The notes beneath the pieces were generated by a model. The model ran no database searches. It worked only from the letters and a program-made list of their open reading frames with translations, and was not told the DNA's origin. Source: Corynebacterium genitalium ATCC 33030 (lineage in GTDB: Bacteria; Actinomycetota; Actinomycetes; Mycobacteriales; Mycobacteriaceae). From it: 64,000 nt of DNA. Positions 8,907 through 17,334 of this stretch are shown piece after piece. Location: assembly GCF_000143825.1 (NCBI RefSeq), contig NZ_CM000961.1, positions 806,001-870,000 of the forward strand. Reading direction: 5' to 3'. Positions within the stretch are counted from its first letter, which is position 1; each line of letters opens with the position of its first letter. Both the position numbers and the translations under genes were made by a program.

Positions 8907-9173
8907 GTGACGAAGCCCGTTGAAACCACCGTGTTCAAATCCGGAAACAGTCAGGCTGTCCGCATTCCGGTGACCCACCGACTCGTCGTCGAACGAGTGA
9001 CCGTCGAGCACGTCCCCGAGGGTCTGCTCCTCCGTCCCGTCGAAGAGACAATCGGTGACGCGCTCAACCGGCTGCGCGCCTACCAAGCCGCAGAAGGTAT
9101 CGAAGGGGGACTTCTCGAAGAAGTCGAAGACCTTCCACTCGAACCCTCACCTGACTTCGACGACAGGTCCTGA
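8907..9173 (+). CDS. vapB: VapB-type antitoxin, AbrB/SpoVT fold
   Basis: 88 residues from GTG at 8907, chosen because AAAGGAGG sits 6 bases upstream; the same frame is open further upstream but without a ribosome site. The N-terminus has the swapped-hairpin AbrB/MazE pattern (TTVFKSGNSQAVRIP) that binds operator DNA. The acidic C-terminal half (LLEEVEDLPLEPSPDFDD) would be the toxin-binding tail. The toxin gene follows after 6 bases. Like other antitoxins of this type it likely represses its own promoter; a TATACT hexamer at about 8851 is a candidate -10. Confidence 0.88.
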   Translation: MTKPVETTVFKSGNSQAVRIPVTHRLVVERVTVEHVPEGLLLRPVEETIGDALNRLRAYQAAEGIEGGLLEEVEDLPLEPSPDFDDRS

Positions 9174-9179
9174 TAGACC

Positions 9180-9578
9180 ATGCGGTATCTGTTCGACACG
9201 AACGTCTGGATTGATCTTGAACGGGGCAGTTATCCGCACGTGCTGGACCGTGCCTCGAGCTGCACACGAGATCAAGTAGGCGTCTCCACAGTGGTTCTCG
9301 GAGAACTGTATGCAGGTGCTTTACGGTCGATGGACCCTATTCGAGCGCGACAATCCATCGACACGTTCTTGGCGGGCTGGCCGAGGATCGGTGTGGATGA
9401 ACGAACTGCAGAGATCTACGCGGAAATTCGAGCGGCCCTGCAAAGTCAAGGACGAGTTATCGGCCCCAATGACTTATGGATCGCGGCTCAGGCATTGCGC
9501 GAGGATGTGGTCCTCGTGACGGCCAACGACGATGAATTCTCCCGAGTGCCATCGCTTGAGGTTGAGAACTGGCGATAG
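9180..9578 (+). CDS. vapC: VapC-type PIN-domain toxin ribonuclease
   Basis: 132 residues, the normal size for VapC. The acidic residues that bind the metal are all present: Asp6 in FDTNVWI, Glu42 in LGELYAG, Asp98 in GPNDLWIA and Asp117/118 in TANDDEF. The family cleaves specific RNAs (tRNA or rRNA) when the antitoxin is degraded. It begins 6 bases after vapB. It is followed by a repeat-rich intergenic stretch rather than another gene. Confidence 0.9.
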   Translation: MRYLFDTNVWIDLERGSYPHVLDRASSCTRDQVGVSTVVLGELYAGALRSMDPIRARQSIDTFLAGWPRIGVDERTAEIYAEIRAALQSQGRVIGPNDLWIAAQALREDVVLVTANDDEFSRVPSLEVENWR

Positions 9579-9581
9579 CCC

Positions 9582-9610
9582 GCACTGCGGAGTCCCTGCG
9601 GTTTTGCGGC
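9582..9610 (+). repeat. Left copy of a 29-bp direct repeat flanking a 91-bp palindromic element
   Basis: The segment GCGGAGTCCCTGCGGTTTT within 9582-9610 is nearly repeated at 9759-9788 (GCGGAGTCCCTGGGGTTTT). The right copy is the 3' half of a hairpin terminator; the left copy lacks the partner arm. The 91-bp element at 9635-9725 lies between the two. Confidence 0.6.
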
Positions 9611-9634
9611 AGCCCGGTGAGGTGGCGCCGGGCT

Positions 9635-9725
9635 GGAATACTGCTCGGGCATTTCCGGAATACTGCTCACGTAAAAGTACTGGTCAGAAACGTGCGATCT
9701 GGCTTATAAGGTCGAGCAGTATTCC
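9635..9725. repeat. 91-bp intergenic palindromic element, copy A
   Basis: GGAATACTGCTC occurs at 9635-9646 and again at 9657-9668, and its inverted form GAGCAGTATTCC closes the element at 9714-9725. A second copy with identical length and identical spacing of all three half-sites is at 53348-53438; the 45-bp core is about 70 percent identical by eye. It is intergenic and not coding in either copy. Confidence 0.8.
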
Positions 9726-9751
9726 GGGGGTCGGGTCGGGTCCGATGGAGC

Positions 9752-9784
9752 GGACTCCGCATCGCGGAGTCCCTGGGGTTTTGC
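9752..9784. terminator. Hairpin terminator between vapC and the convergent Fpr2-like gene
   Basis: GGACTCCGC pairs perfectly with GCGGAGTCC around a three-base loop and is followed by CTGGGGTTTT. Its 3' half is part of the direct repeat described at 9582-9610. Confidence 0.55.
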
Positions 9785-9788
9785 GGGG

Positions 9789-10448
9789 CTAGGGTGTCGC
9801 TGGAACTGCATTCGCTGCAGACAGCAGGGTCGTCCACTGAGCCACCGTGACGACGCCAGGCGCAGACGGGCCGGATGCTGACACCGCGGAAACGTCCGCC
9901 CAAGCCGGCCGGTGCCAGCCTTCCCACGTGGTGAAGGGGAGGCTGCGGGACTCGAGAAGGGCGACGATCGCCCCGGGCTGGTCAGCCACCTGCGGTGAAG
10001 CGACGACGGGGGTGCGGCTGAGGGCAATCGCGGCATCGGCGAGGCCGGCGCCCGAAAGACCGGCATCGGCGGCGGACGCGGAGAGCGCGTCGTAAACCTC
10101 GGCCGCGCCAGGAGATGTGCCGATGACCACGACGGACCCGGCGGTGTCACCGGCCCCGGCGTCAGAATCAGACGCCACGACAATCGTGTCGTAGTAGTGG
10201 GTCAGTTCGCCGACGGTCACGTCAGTTCCGATGGTGAGGTTGCCGAAGAGTCTGAGGCGGGGGACGTCGATAAGCGAGCGGGCGCTGCGGTGCGATGAGC
10301 CGAAGCGGATGAGGGATGTGGGGGCGGGGGAGGCGTCGAAAAGGTCGACGAAGTAGCTGCGGCCGGGCATGCAGATGAGGAGGTCCGATGCGTGGATGCC
10401 GGTGGGGCCGGCTCCAATGACGGCGACGCGGGAAACGCGGTTGGTCAT
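9789..10448 (-). CDS. Compact FprA-like ferredoxin/adrenodoxin-type reductase remnant or variant
   Basis: 219 residues, less than half of the usual roughly 450 for FprA/Fpr2. The N-terminal dinucleotide-binding motif is intact (VAVIGAGPTGIHASDLL), and a second glycine-rich segment (VVVIGTSPGAAEVYDAL) and the RLFGNLTIG segment typical of this family follow at the right places. The blocks between them, most of the NADPH domain and the final FAD-binding GW segment, are absent. It is divergent from cysI, the position held by fpr2 in Corynebacterium glutamicum, where Fpr2 is thought to supply reduced ferredoxin for sulfite reductase. Either a shrunken protein with a new role or a decaying gene; no internal stop or frameshift is seen. 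Its frame carries one GCTTATCGACG motif. Confidence 0.65.
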   Translation of the reverse strand: MTNRVSRVAVIGAGPTGIHASDLLICMPGRSYFVDLFDASPAPTSLIRFGSSHRSARSLIDVPRLRLFGNLTIGTDVTVGELTHYYDTIVVASDSDAGAGDTAGSVVVIGTSPGAAEVYDALSASAADAGLSGAGLADAAIALSRTPVVASPQVADQPGAIVALLESRSLPFTTWEGWHRPAWADVSAVSASGPSAPGVVTVAQWTTLLSAANAVPATP

Positions 10449-10471
10449 GTGAGGCTCCTTCTGTAGCTAGG

Positions 10472-10487
10472 TAGACCGCTTGGTCTA
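10472..10487. promoter_or_regulatory. McbR-type operator
   Basis: TAGACCGCTTGGTCTA is a perfect TAGAC-N6-GTCTA palindrome, matching the McbR site described in C. glutamicum, the TetR-type repressor of sulfur and methionine genes. It lies 24 bp upstream of the Fpr2-like gene and 184 bp upstream of cysI, so it may control both. Confidence 0.8.
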
Positions 10488-10671
10488 AAAACTTAGCAAC
10501 GATTAGTACGCAGTCAAGGCTCAAGCGAGATTTACATTCATATGAACGTGCAGACCAGCGAGCCGAAACCTTGCAGGGGAGTGACCTTATGCGGGCTGGC
10601 TGTGTAGCGTGCTGATCAACAAACCGCACCGCGCAACGCTATAGACAGAGCGGTACACAGAAGGAGGCGGC

Positions 10672-12354
10672 ATGACCACCACCACAAGCGCAGAAGCACG
10701 GCCCCGCCCGGCGCGTAAGCCAAAGCCGGAAGGCCAGTGGAAGATCGACGGCCAGGCGCCCCTCAACCACGATGAGGAGCTCAAACAGGTCGAGCCCGTG
10801 CTGGCGGTCAAGCAGCGCGTCATCGACATCTACTCTAAGCAGGGCTTCAAGTCGATCCCGGAAGAAGATCTGTACCCGCGCTTCAAGTGGCTGGGCATGT
10901 ACACGCAGCGCAAGCAGAACTTGGGCGGCGAGCACACCGGCAAGGACAACCTCGAGCTGCAGGACGAGTTCTTCATGGCGCGCGTGCGTTTCGACGGCGG
11001 ACAGTGCTCCACTGAGCAGGCCCGCGCCGTCGGCGAGATCAGCCGCGACTACTGCCGCTCCACAGCCGACCTGACGGACCGCCAGAACATTCAGCTCCAC
11101 TGGCTGCGCGTCGAAGACGCGCCGGCGATGTGGGACAAGCTCGAGTCGGTCGGCCTGAACACCTGGGACGCCTGCGGCGATGTGCCGCGCGTGATCATGG
11201 GTTCGCCGGTGGCGGGCATCGCGAAGGATGAGATTATCGACGCCACACCGGCGATCGAGAAGATCAAGAACGAGTACGTCCTGCGCGAGGAATTCCAGAA
11301 CCTGCCGCGCAAGTTCAAGACCGCGATTTCCGGCAACGCCCGCCAGGATGTCGTGCACGAGATCAACGACATCGCGTTCATCGGGGTCAACCACCCCGAG
11401 TTGGGTCCGGGCTTCGAGTGCTTTGTCGGCGGAGGCTTGGCGACGAACCCGATGCTCGCCCAGTCCCTCGGCGCCTTTGTCACCCTGGAGGAGGTGCCGG
11501 AGGTGTGGGCTGGCGTGGTCCGCCTGTTCCGCGACTACGGCTACCGCCGCCTCCGCGCCCGGGCACGCATCAAGTTCTTGGTGGCGCAGTGGGGCATCGA
11601 TAAGTTCCGCCAGGTCCTCGAGGACGAGTACCTGGGCTACAAGCTTCCCGACGGCCCGCACGCCCCGACCAACCTGATCGACCGCGACCACATTGGCATC
11701 CACGAGCAGAAAGACGGCAATGTCTACCTGGGCGTGAAGCCGACGATGGGCCACCTCACCGGCGAGCAGCTCATCGCCATCGCTGACCTGGCCGAGTCTT
11801 ACGGCCTGAGTCGTCTGCGCTTCACCCCGTTCAAGGAAATTCTGTTCCTCGACGTCGACCCGGAGCAGGTCCGGGCGCTTGCGGCAGACCTGACTGAAAT
11901 GGGCCTCTACTCCGCCCCCAGCGAATTCCGCCGCGGCATGCTCACCTGCACCGGCTTGGAATACTGCAAGCTCGCCCACGTGACCACAAAGGCCCGCGGC
12001 ATTGAGCTTGTCGACGAACTCGAGGAACGCCTCAAGGACTTCGACTCTCCCATCACGATCGCCCTGAACGGCTGCCCGAACGCCTGCGCCCGCACGCACA
12101 TCGCGGACATCGGCCTGAAGGGCCAGATGGTCGACGACGGCAACGGCAACAAGGTCGAGGGCTTCCAAGTGCATCTGGGAGGCGCCATCGGCGACGGCGC
12201 CAACTTCGGCCGGAAGCTCCGCGGCCACAAAGTCCTTTCGACTGAGCTTGGGGATTATGTGACGAGGGTGGCGGGTAATTTCGTCGAAAAGCGAAACGAC
12301 GGCGAGCTCTTCCGCGACTGGGTCGCGCGCGCCGACGAGGATGACCTGCGATGA
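10672..12354 (+). CDS. cysI: Ferredoxin-dependent sulfite reductase
   Basis: 560 residues from ATG with AAGGAGG 4-10 bases upstream. Two sulfite/nitrite reductase half-domains are recognisable, and the siroheme-[4Fe-4S] ligands are Cys426 and Cys432 (CTGLEYCK) and Cys468 and Cys472 (NGCPNAC). The enzyme performs six-electron reduction of sulfite to sulfide in the cytoplasm. It is first in a tightly overlapping seven-gene operon for sulfate uptake and reduction. A McbR-type operator lies in its upstream region. Nitrite reductase is the main alternative for this family, but the cysXHDN context settles it. Confidence 0.96.
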   Translation: MTTTTSAEARPRPARKPKPEGQWKIDGQAPLNHDEELKQVEPVLAVKQRVIDIYSKQGFKSIPEEDLYPRFKWLGMYTQRKQNLGGEHTGKDNLELQDEFFMARVRFDGGQCSTEQARAVGEISRDYCRSTADLTDRQNIQLHWLRVEDAPAMWDKLESVGLNTWDACGDVPRVIMGSPVAGIAKDEIIDATPAIEKIKNEYVLREEFQNLPRKFKTAISGNARQDVVHEINDIAFIGVNHPELGPGFECFVGGGLATNPMLAQSLGAFVTLEEVPEVWAGVVRLFRDYGYRRLRARARIKFLVAQWGIDKFRQVLEDEYLGYKLPDGPHAPTNLIDRDHIGIHEQKDGNVYLGVKPTMGHLTGEQLIAIADLAESYGLSRLRFTPFKEILFLDVDPEQVRALAADLTEMGLYSAPSEFRRGMLTCTGLEYCKLAHVTTKARGIELVDELEERLKDFDSPITIALNGCPNACARTHIADIGLKGQMVDDGNGNKVEGFQVHLGGAIGDGANFGRKLRGHKVLSTELGDYVTRVAGNFVEKRNDGELFRDWVARADEDDLR

Positions 12355-12608
12355 GCTTCCGCCGCAAGCCGAACCCGAACCGCAACCACCCCGCGTATTG
12401 CCCCTACTGCGCGGGCGAAGGGTTATTTCCTGATGAACAATCGGATTTTGCATGGAAATGCACCGAGTGCCTGCGTATCTTCGAGGTGTTGTTCCACGGG
12501 CAAGATGACCCGGACGTGGCTCCGCAGAAGGCCAAGTCAACGGAGCAAGCACTGCAGGAATCGCTGGCCCGTCACGGCCACGACGCGGTGTTGAGGAAGG
12601 AGAAATAG
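12351..12608 (+). CDS. cysX: CysX, small four-cysteine zinc-ribbon/ferredoxin-like protein
   Basis: 85 residues, overlapping cysI by 4 bases (ATGA). Two CxxC pairs (CPYC near residue 17 and CTEC near residue 37) suggest a bound zinc or iron-sulfur centre. The rest is charged and without membrane segments. The same small gene lies between cysI and cysH in C. glutamicum, where it was proposed to act as an electron carrier for sulfite reductase; the biochemical role is not settled. Confidence 0.9.
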   Translation: MSFRRKPNPNRNHPAYCPYCAGEGLFPDEQSDFAWKCTECLRIFEVLFHGQDDPDVAPQKAKSTEQALQESLARHGHDAVLRKEK

Positions 12609-13384
12609 TGGACTTTCTAAACAGGTCCGCGGGTGATGTGCGCGACCCCGAAGTGAGCCCCGAGGGCCCCAAAGAAACAGCGCCGCTGACCCCAGAGATC
12701 GCCGAAGCAAACGCGAAGCTTGTCGACGAATGGGCCGACAAACTCTACAACGCCTCCGCGAAAGAGATCCTCGAGTGGGCCCATGAGTATGCCCCAGGCA
12801 ACCTCGTGGTGACGCTGAGCATGGAGAACACCGTTCTCGCGGAGCTGGCGAAAGACTACCTGCCGGAGGCGGACTTCCTCTTCCTGGATACGGAGTACCA
12901 CTTCGACGAGACGCTTGATGTCGCGGACCAGGTCGAAGAGCGTTATCCGGCGCAGCGCCTCGTCCGCGCGAAGGCGATCCTGAGCCGTGAGGAGCAGGAC
13001 CGCGTATACGGCAAGGCACTCTACCGCCGCAACCCGACCGCGTGCTGCCGTATGCGCAAGGTGGAGCCGCTCGCGGTGAACCTCTCGCCCTATGTCGGCT
13101 GGGTCACGGGCCTGCGGCGTGACGACGGCCCCACCCGCGCCGAAGCCCCCGCTTTGAGTTTGGATGCCACGGGCCGGTTGAAGATCAGCCCGATCATCAC
13201 GTGGTCGCTGGACGAGACCGACGCATACATAGAGGACAAGAATTTGATCATCCACCCGCTGACCAAGCAGGGCTACCCCTCCATCGGCTGTGCGACCTGC
13301 ACCCTGCCGGTCGCTGAGGGCGAAGATCCCCGCGCTGGTCGCTGGGCCTTTTCGAGCAAGACGGAGTGTGGTCTGCATGGCTAA
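12608..13384 (+). CDS. cysH: Assimilatory adenylylsulfate (APS) reductase
   Basis: 258 residues from GTG, whose first base is the last base of the cysX stop; GGAGAA lies just upstream. The [4Fe-4S]-type APS reductase signature is present: Cys146-Cys147 and Cys228-x-x-Cys231, plus the catalytic Cys255 in the C-terminal ECGLHG. The iron-sulfur cysteines favour APS over PAPS as substrate, consistent with no cysC kinase in the cluster. Product is sulfite for CysI. Cytoplasmic. Confidence 0.95.
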   Translation: MDFLNRSAGDVRDPEVSPEGPKETAPLTPEIAEANAKLVDEWADKLYNASAKEILEWAHEYAPGNLVVTLSMENTVLAELAKDYLPEADFLFLDTEYHFDETLDVADQVEERYPAQRLVRAKAILSREEQDRVYGKALYRRNPTACCRMRKVEPLAVNLSPYVGWVTGLRRDDGPTRAEAPALSLDATGRLKISPIITWSLDETDAYIEDKNLIIHPLTKQGYPSIGCATCTLPVAEGEDPRAGRWAFSSKTECGLHG

Positions 13385-14279
13385 CGAACTCTCCCCGCAC
13401 CTGCGGGATCTGGAGAACGAGTCGATTCACATCCTGCGTGAGGTGGCAGGGCAATTCGACAAGATCGGCCTGCTGTTCTCGGGCGGCAAGGACTCCTGTG
13501 TCGTCTTCGAGCTGGCGCGCCGCGCGTTTGCGCCCGCCGCAATGCCGATCGAGTTGCTGCACGTGGACACCGGCCACAACTTCCCGGAAGTGATCGAGTT
13601 CCGCGACCGCCTCGTCGAGGAAACCGGTGCCCGCCTGCGCGTGGCGCACGTGCAGGATTGGATTGACCGCGGCGACCTGGTCGAGCGTCCCGACGGCACC
13701 CGCAACCCGCTGCAAACCGTGCCCCTCGTGGAGACCATCGCTGAGGTCGGTTACGACGCCGTTCTCGGCGGCGCCCGCCGCGACGAGGAGCGCGCCCGCG
13801 CCAAGGAGCGCGTCTTCTCCGTCCGCGACTCTTTCGGCGGCTGGGATCCGCGCCGTCAGCGCCCTGAGCTGTGGAGTCTCTACAACGGCGAGAAGCTTCC
13901 GGGCGAGAACATCCGCGTCTTCCCCATCTCCAACTGGACGGAAGCGGACGTGTGGGAGTACATCGGCGCCCGCGACATTGAGCTGCCGGCCATTTACTTC
14001 GCCCACGACCGCGAGGTGTTCAACCGCGACGGCATGTGGCTCACCGCCGGCGAGTGGGGCGGCCCGCGCGAGGATGAGACCGTGGAGACCCGCCGCGTGC
14101 GCTACCGCACCGTCGGTGACATGAGCTGCACCGGTGCGGTCGACTCGACCGCGACAACCATCGATGAGGTGCTCGTCGAGCTCGCCGCTTCCACCCTGAC
14201 CGAGCGCGGCGCCACGCGCGCCGACGACCGCCTGTCCGAATCCGCCATGGAAGACCGCAAGAAGGAGGGCTACTTCTGA
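13377..14279 (+). CDS. cysD: Sulfate adenylyltransferase subunit 2
   Basis: 300 residues from ATG at 13377, overlapping the cysH end by 8 bases; a longer frame upstream merely reads through cysH. The PP-loop FSGGKDSCVV (about residues 38-47) marks the ATP pyrophosphatase fold that adenylates sulfate to APS. Works as a heterodimer with the CysN GTPase encoded immediately downstream. Confidence 0.95.
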   Translation: MANELSPHLRDLENESIHILREVAGQFDKIGLLFSGGKDSCVVFELARRAFAPAAMPIELLHVDTGHNFPEVIEFRDRLVEETGARLRVAHVQDWIDRGDLVERPDGTRNPLQTVPLVETIAEVGYDAVLGGARRDEERARAKERVFSVRDSFGGWDPRRQRPELWSLYNGEKLPGENIRVFPISNWTEADVWEYIGARDIELPAIYFAHDREVFNRDGMWLTAGEWGGPREDETVETRRVRYRTVGDMSCTGAVDSTATTIDEVLVELAASTLTERGATRADDRLSESAMEDRKKEGYF

Positions 14280-15598
14280 TGAGTCCTTTTGGAAATTCTG
14301 CAGAGCCGAATGCGTCGGCGAGTGAAGCGTTAGCGCAACGAGCGACGCTGAGGCTCTGCACGGCCGGCTCCGTTGACGACGGCAAATCCACCTTCGTCGG
14401 CCGCCTCCTGCACGACACGAAGTCGGTGCTCGCGGATCAGCTCGCCAGCGTCGAACGCACCTCCGCCGACCGCGGCTTCGAGGGCCTCGACCTCTCCTTG
14501 CTTGTCGACGGCCTTCGCGCCGAGCGCGAACAAGGCATCACCATCGACGTCGCCTACCGGTACTTCGCCACCGACCAGCGCACCTTCATCCTCGCGGACA
14601 CCCCGGGGCATGAGCAGTACACGCGCAACACCGTCACGGGCATGTCCACGTCCCAGGTCGTCGTTTTGCTTGTCGACGCCCGAAACGGCATCAAACCGCA
14701 AACCATCCGCCACCTCACCGTGGCGAGCCTGCTCGGTGTGAAGACAGTCATCCTGGCCGTGAACAAGATCGACCTGGTGGACTACTCGCAGAACGTCTTC
14801 GAGGAGATCAAGGGCGAGTTCGAGTCCCGCTGTGCTGCCCTGGGCATCGAGGAGCCGCACGCCGTGCCGATCTCCGCGAAGTTCGGCGCCAATGTTGCCG
14901 AGCGCTCCACCGAGACATCCTGGTACGAGGGCCCGACCGTGCTCGAGCTGCTGGAGACCATCCCGGTCAACTCCGGCCGCGCGCTGGACCTGGCGTTCCG
15001 GTTCAACATCCAGTACGTCCTGCGTGAGCACGAGACCGACTACCGTGCCTACGCCGGCACTGTGAACTCCGGCTCCGTGAAGGTCGGCGATGAGGTCGTC
15101 GCGCCGAATGGCCGCACCACGACAGTGACGCACATCGACACGGCGGATGGCCTCGACGGCGCGCAGTCCGCTGACGCTGGAGATGCGGTCGCCCTGCGCC
15201 TTGCCGACGACATCGACCTCACCCGCGGCGACCTGCTGGCCTCCGCGCCATTCCCGGAGCTCGTCCGCGAGTTCCACGGCACCGTCGTCGGTCTGACCGA
15301 GAAGGACGTCGCGGCTGGGCAGGCTGTGAAGCTGCGCTATGGCACCTCGCTGGTCCGTGCCCGTGTTGGCAGCGTCGACCGCGTCATCGACATCGACGGC
15401 ACGGCTTCGTCCAACTCGGATGACACCGCGCCAGAGTCCTTCGGCCTGAACGACATCGCGCACGTGACCGTCCAGACGGCGCAGGAGCTGCCGGTGGAGG
15501 AGTACGCGGCGCGCGGTGCCGTGGGCAACTTCCTGCTCATTGATCAGGCGTCCGGTAACACGCTGGCAGCTGGTCTCGTGGGAACGCGGCTGCGGTAG
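14279..15598 (+). CDS. cysN: Sulfate adenylyltransferase subunit 1 (GTPase)
   Basis: 439 residues from ATG that shares one base with the cysD stop. GTPase motifs are complete: GSVDDGKST (G1), DTPGHEQY (G3) and NKIDLVD (G4), followed by EF-Tu-like beta-barrel domains. It powers APS formation by CysD. There is no fused CysC kinase domain. Two GCTTGTCGACG motifs lie near its 5' part. Confidence 0.95.
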   Translation: MSPFGNSAEPNASASEALAQRATLRLCTAGSVDDGKSTFVGRLLHDTKSVLADQLASVERTSADRGFEGLDLSLLVDGLRAEREQGITIDVAYRYFATDQRTFILADTPGHEQYTRNTVTGMSTSQVVVLLVDARNGIKPQTIRHLTVASLLGVKTVILAVNKIDLVDYSQNVFEEIKGEFESRCAALGIEEPHAVPISAKFGANVAERSTETSWYEGPTVLELLETIPVNSGRALDLAFRFNIQYVLREHETDYRAYAGTVNSGSVKVGDEVVAPNGRTTTVTHIDTADGLDGAQSADAGDAVALRLADDIDLTRGDLLASAPFPELVREFHGTVVGLTEKDVAAGQAVKLRYGTSLVRARVGSVDRVIDIDGTASSNSDDTAPESFGLNDIAHVTVQTAQELPVEEYAARGAVGNFLLIDQASGNTLAAGLVGTRLR

Positions 15599-15614
15599 GA
15601 GAGCTGAGGTCATC

Positions 15615-16331
15615 ATGAACGCACCCGCCCTGATCACGCTGTCGCACGGATCGCGCCACCCCGGCGCGCGCCCCGGTGTGGCCACGCTGACCGCTGCCGC
15701 CGCAGCTCAGCTGGGCGTGGTCGGTGTGGATGCGCACCTCGAGTTCGACACCCCCGACCTCACCGCCGCCGCCCAGCAGCTTGTCGACGCTGGCCACACC
15801 CGCGCCGTTGTCGTACCGACCCTGTTCACCACCGCCTTCCACGCCACCCACGACGTTCCGCAAGCGATCGCGGAAGCCCGCGCAGCGACCGGACTGGAGC
15901 TCATCCCCGCCGACGGGCTGGGCCAAGGCCGTGATGTGGCCGCCATCCTCGCCGCGCGAGCCGTGAGCGATATCGCGGCGTCTGGCCTGTCAATCCAGGA
16001 GATCATCCTCTACCCGGTCGGCACTTCCAACACGGAGGCGGCCGGGAAGACGGTGGAGCTGGGGCGAGACGTCGAAAAGCTCGTCGGCATTCCTGTCACG
16101 ACCGTTCCCGCGACGGGCCATGGGAAGGGGGATGTGGGGGAGCTGGCAAGCGTCGATAAGCATTTGCTCCCGCTCTTTGTCACTGAAGGGTTGCTCCTGG
16201 ACCGGGCGTTTCGAATGTGGCCCGGTTCCGTCTCCGCGCCGTTGGGTGCGGACCTCGCACACGTCGTAGCTTCGCGCTACCGCCGCGCACTCGCGCACAC
16301 AGACGCCCTGGCCGCTTCGGCCACGGCGTAA
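15615..16331 (+). CDS. cysY: CysY, CbiX-type sirohydrochlorin chelatase
   Basis: 238 residues from ATG at 15615; the frame is open upstream inside cysN but MNAPALITLSHGSRHP gives the family's normal N-terminus with its His-Gly-Ser motif. Chelatase-fold residues include a second His in TTAFHATHDVP. It should insert iron into sirohydrochlorin to make siroheme for CysI. Matches cysY of C. glutamicum in position, 16 bases after cysN. Confidence 0.88.
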   Translation: MNAPALITLSHGSRHPGARPGVATLTAAAAAQLGVVGVDAHLEFDTPDLTAAAQQLVDAGHTRAVVVPTLFTTAFHATHDVPQAIAEARAATGLELIPADGLGQGRDVAAILAARAVSDIAASGLSIQEIILYPVGTSNTEAAGKTVELGRDVEKLVGIPVTTVPATGHGKGDVGELASVDKHLLPLFVTEGLLLDRAFRMWPGSVSAPLGADLAHVVASRYRRALAHTDALAASATA

Positions 16332-16353
16332 TTCTCACCAAAGGACAGCCACC

Positions 16354-17316
16354 ATGAACCGCATGATCACGCTCATACTCATCGCCATCGCCGGCTTAGC
16401 CGGCCAACTTGTGGACGGCGGCCTGGGCATGGGCTTCGGCGTCACATCGACGACGATCCTTGTCATGCTCGCAGGCCTGGGACCCGCGCAGGCCTCCGCG
16501 GTGGTGCACACAGCTGAGCTGGGTACAACGCTCGTGTCCGGCATCAGCCACTGGAAATTCGGCAACGTCGACTGGCGCGTTGTCGCCGCGATCGGCATTC
16601 CTGGCTCTGTCGGAGCGTTCGTCGGTGCGACTGTGCTGTCCAACCTGTCGACGGAGTCCGCGAAGCCGATCATGTCGCTTATTCTCGCGGCGATCGGCAT
16701 CAACCTGGTCTATCGATTCTCCCGCGGGCTCATTCGCCGGCAGGTCGTAGAGACCCCGCACTCGAAACCCTTCCTTGGGTTCCTGGGTTTGTTCGGCGGA
16801 TTTGTCGACGCCACTGGTGGCGGCGGCTGGGGTCCCGTCACCACCTCGACGCTGCTGTCGGCTGGCCGCTCCGAGCCGCGCCGCATTGTCGGTACCGTCA
16901 ACACCGCGGAGTTCTTCGTCACCGCGGCCGCGACCGCCGGCTTCGTGCTGGGAATGTGGGACGACCTGGTCACCCACCTCTCCGCGGTCGGTGCGCTGCT
17001 GCTCGGCGGCGTGATCGCCGCGCCGCTGGCCGCATGGCTGGTGACCAGGCTCAACCCGATCCTGCTCGGCGGCATCGTGGGCACCTTGATCGTCATGCTC
17101 AACCTGCCCGTCGTGCTCAAGGCCCTTGGTGTCGGGGCGACCGTGCTGATCGTGGTGCGGGTGGTCGTGCTGGTTGTCGGCGTGGCACTGTCGATCCGTG
17201 GATGGCGGCGCCACCGAGCGAACTGGCGCGCGGCGAACGAGAAGGAAGCAGCCATCGGCGCTGAGTCGGGTTCGGCCGAGGCGACAGAGACTCCGGCAGA
17301 CTCGCACGTCCGGTAA
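16354..17316 (+). CDS. cysZ: CysZ, TauE/SafE-family membrane protein, probable sulfate importer
   Basis: 320 residues with about eight hydrophobic segments and the TauE/SafE signatures LVDGGLGMGFGV near the N-terminus and a mirrored FVDATGGGGWGPV near the middle. In C. glutamicum the gene at this place is proposed to import sulfate. The C-terminal 40 residues are a charged cytoplasmic tail. Last gene of the cys operon; 23 bases after cysY. Confidence 0.9.
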   Translation: MNRMITLILIAIAGLAGQLVDGGLGMGFGVTSTTILVMLAGLGPAQASAVVHTAELGTTLVSGISHWKFGNVDWRVVAAIGIPGSVGAFVGATVLSNLSTESAKPIMSLILAAIGINLVYRFSRGLIRRQVVETPHSKPFLGFLGLFGGFVDATGGGGWGPVTTSTLLSAGRSEPRRIVGTVNTAEFFVTAAATAGFVLGMWDDLVTHLSAVGALLLGGVIAAPLAAWLVTRLNPILLGGIVGTLIVMLNLPVVLKALGVGATVLIVVRVVVLVVGVALSIRGWRRHRANWRAANEKEAAIGAESGSAEATETPADSHVR

Positions 17317-17334
17317 AATATCTACATTTGAGGC

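Noticed and set aside
10639..12741. 700-codon open frame on the minus strand opposite cysI
   Set aside because: Same reason: cysI with all its cluster cysteines is certain, and the antisense product is low-information Ala/Val/Arg-rich sequence.
13290..13376. Upstream extension of cysD
   Set aside because: It merely reads the end of cysH in another frame; the ATG at 13377 gives the normal CysD N-terminus.
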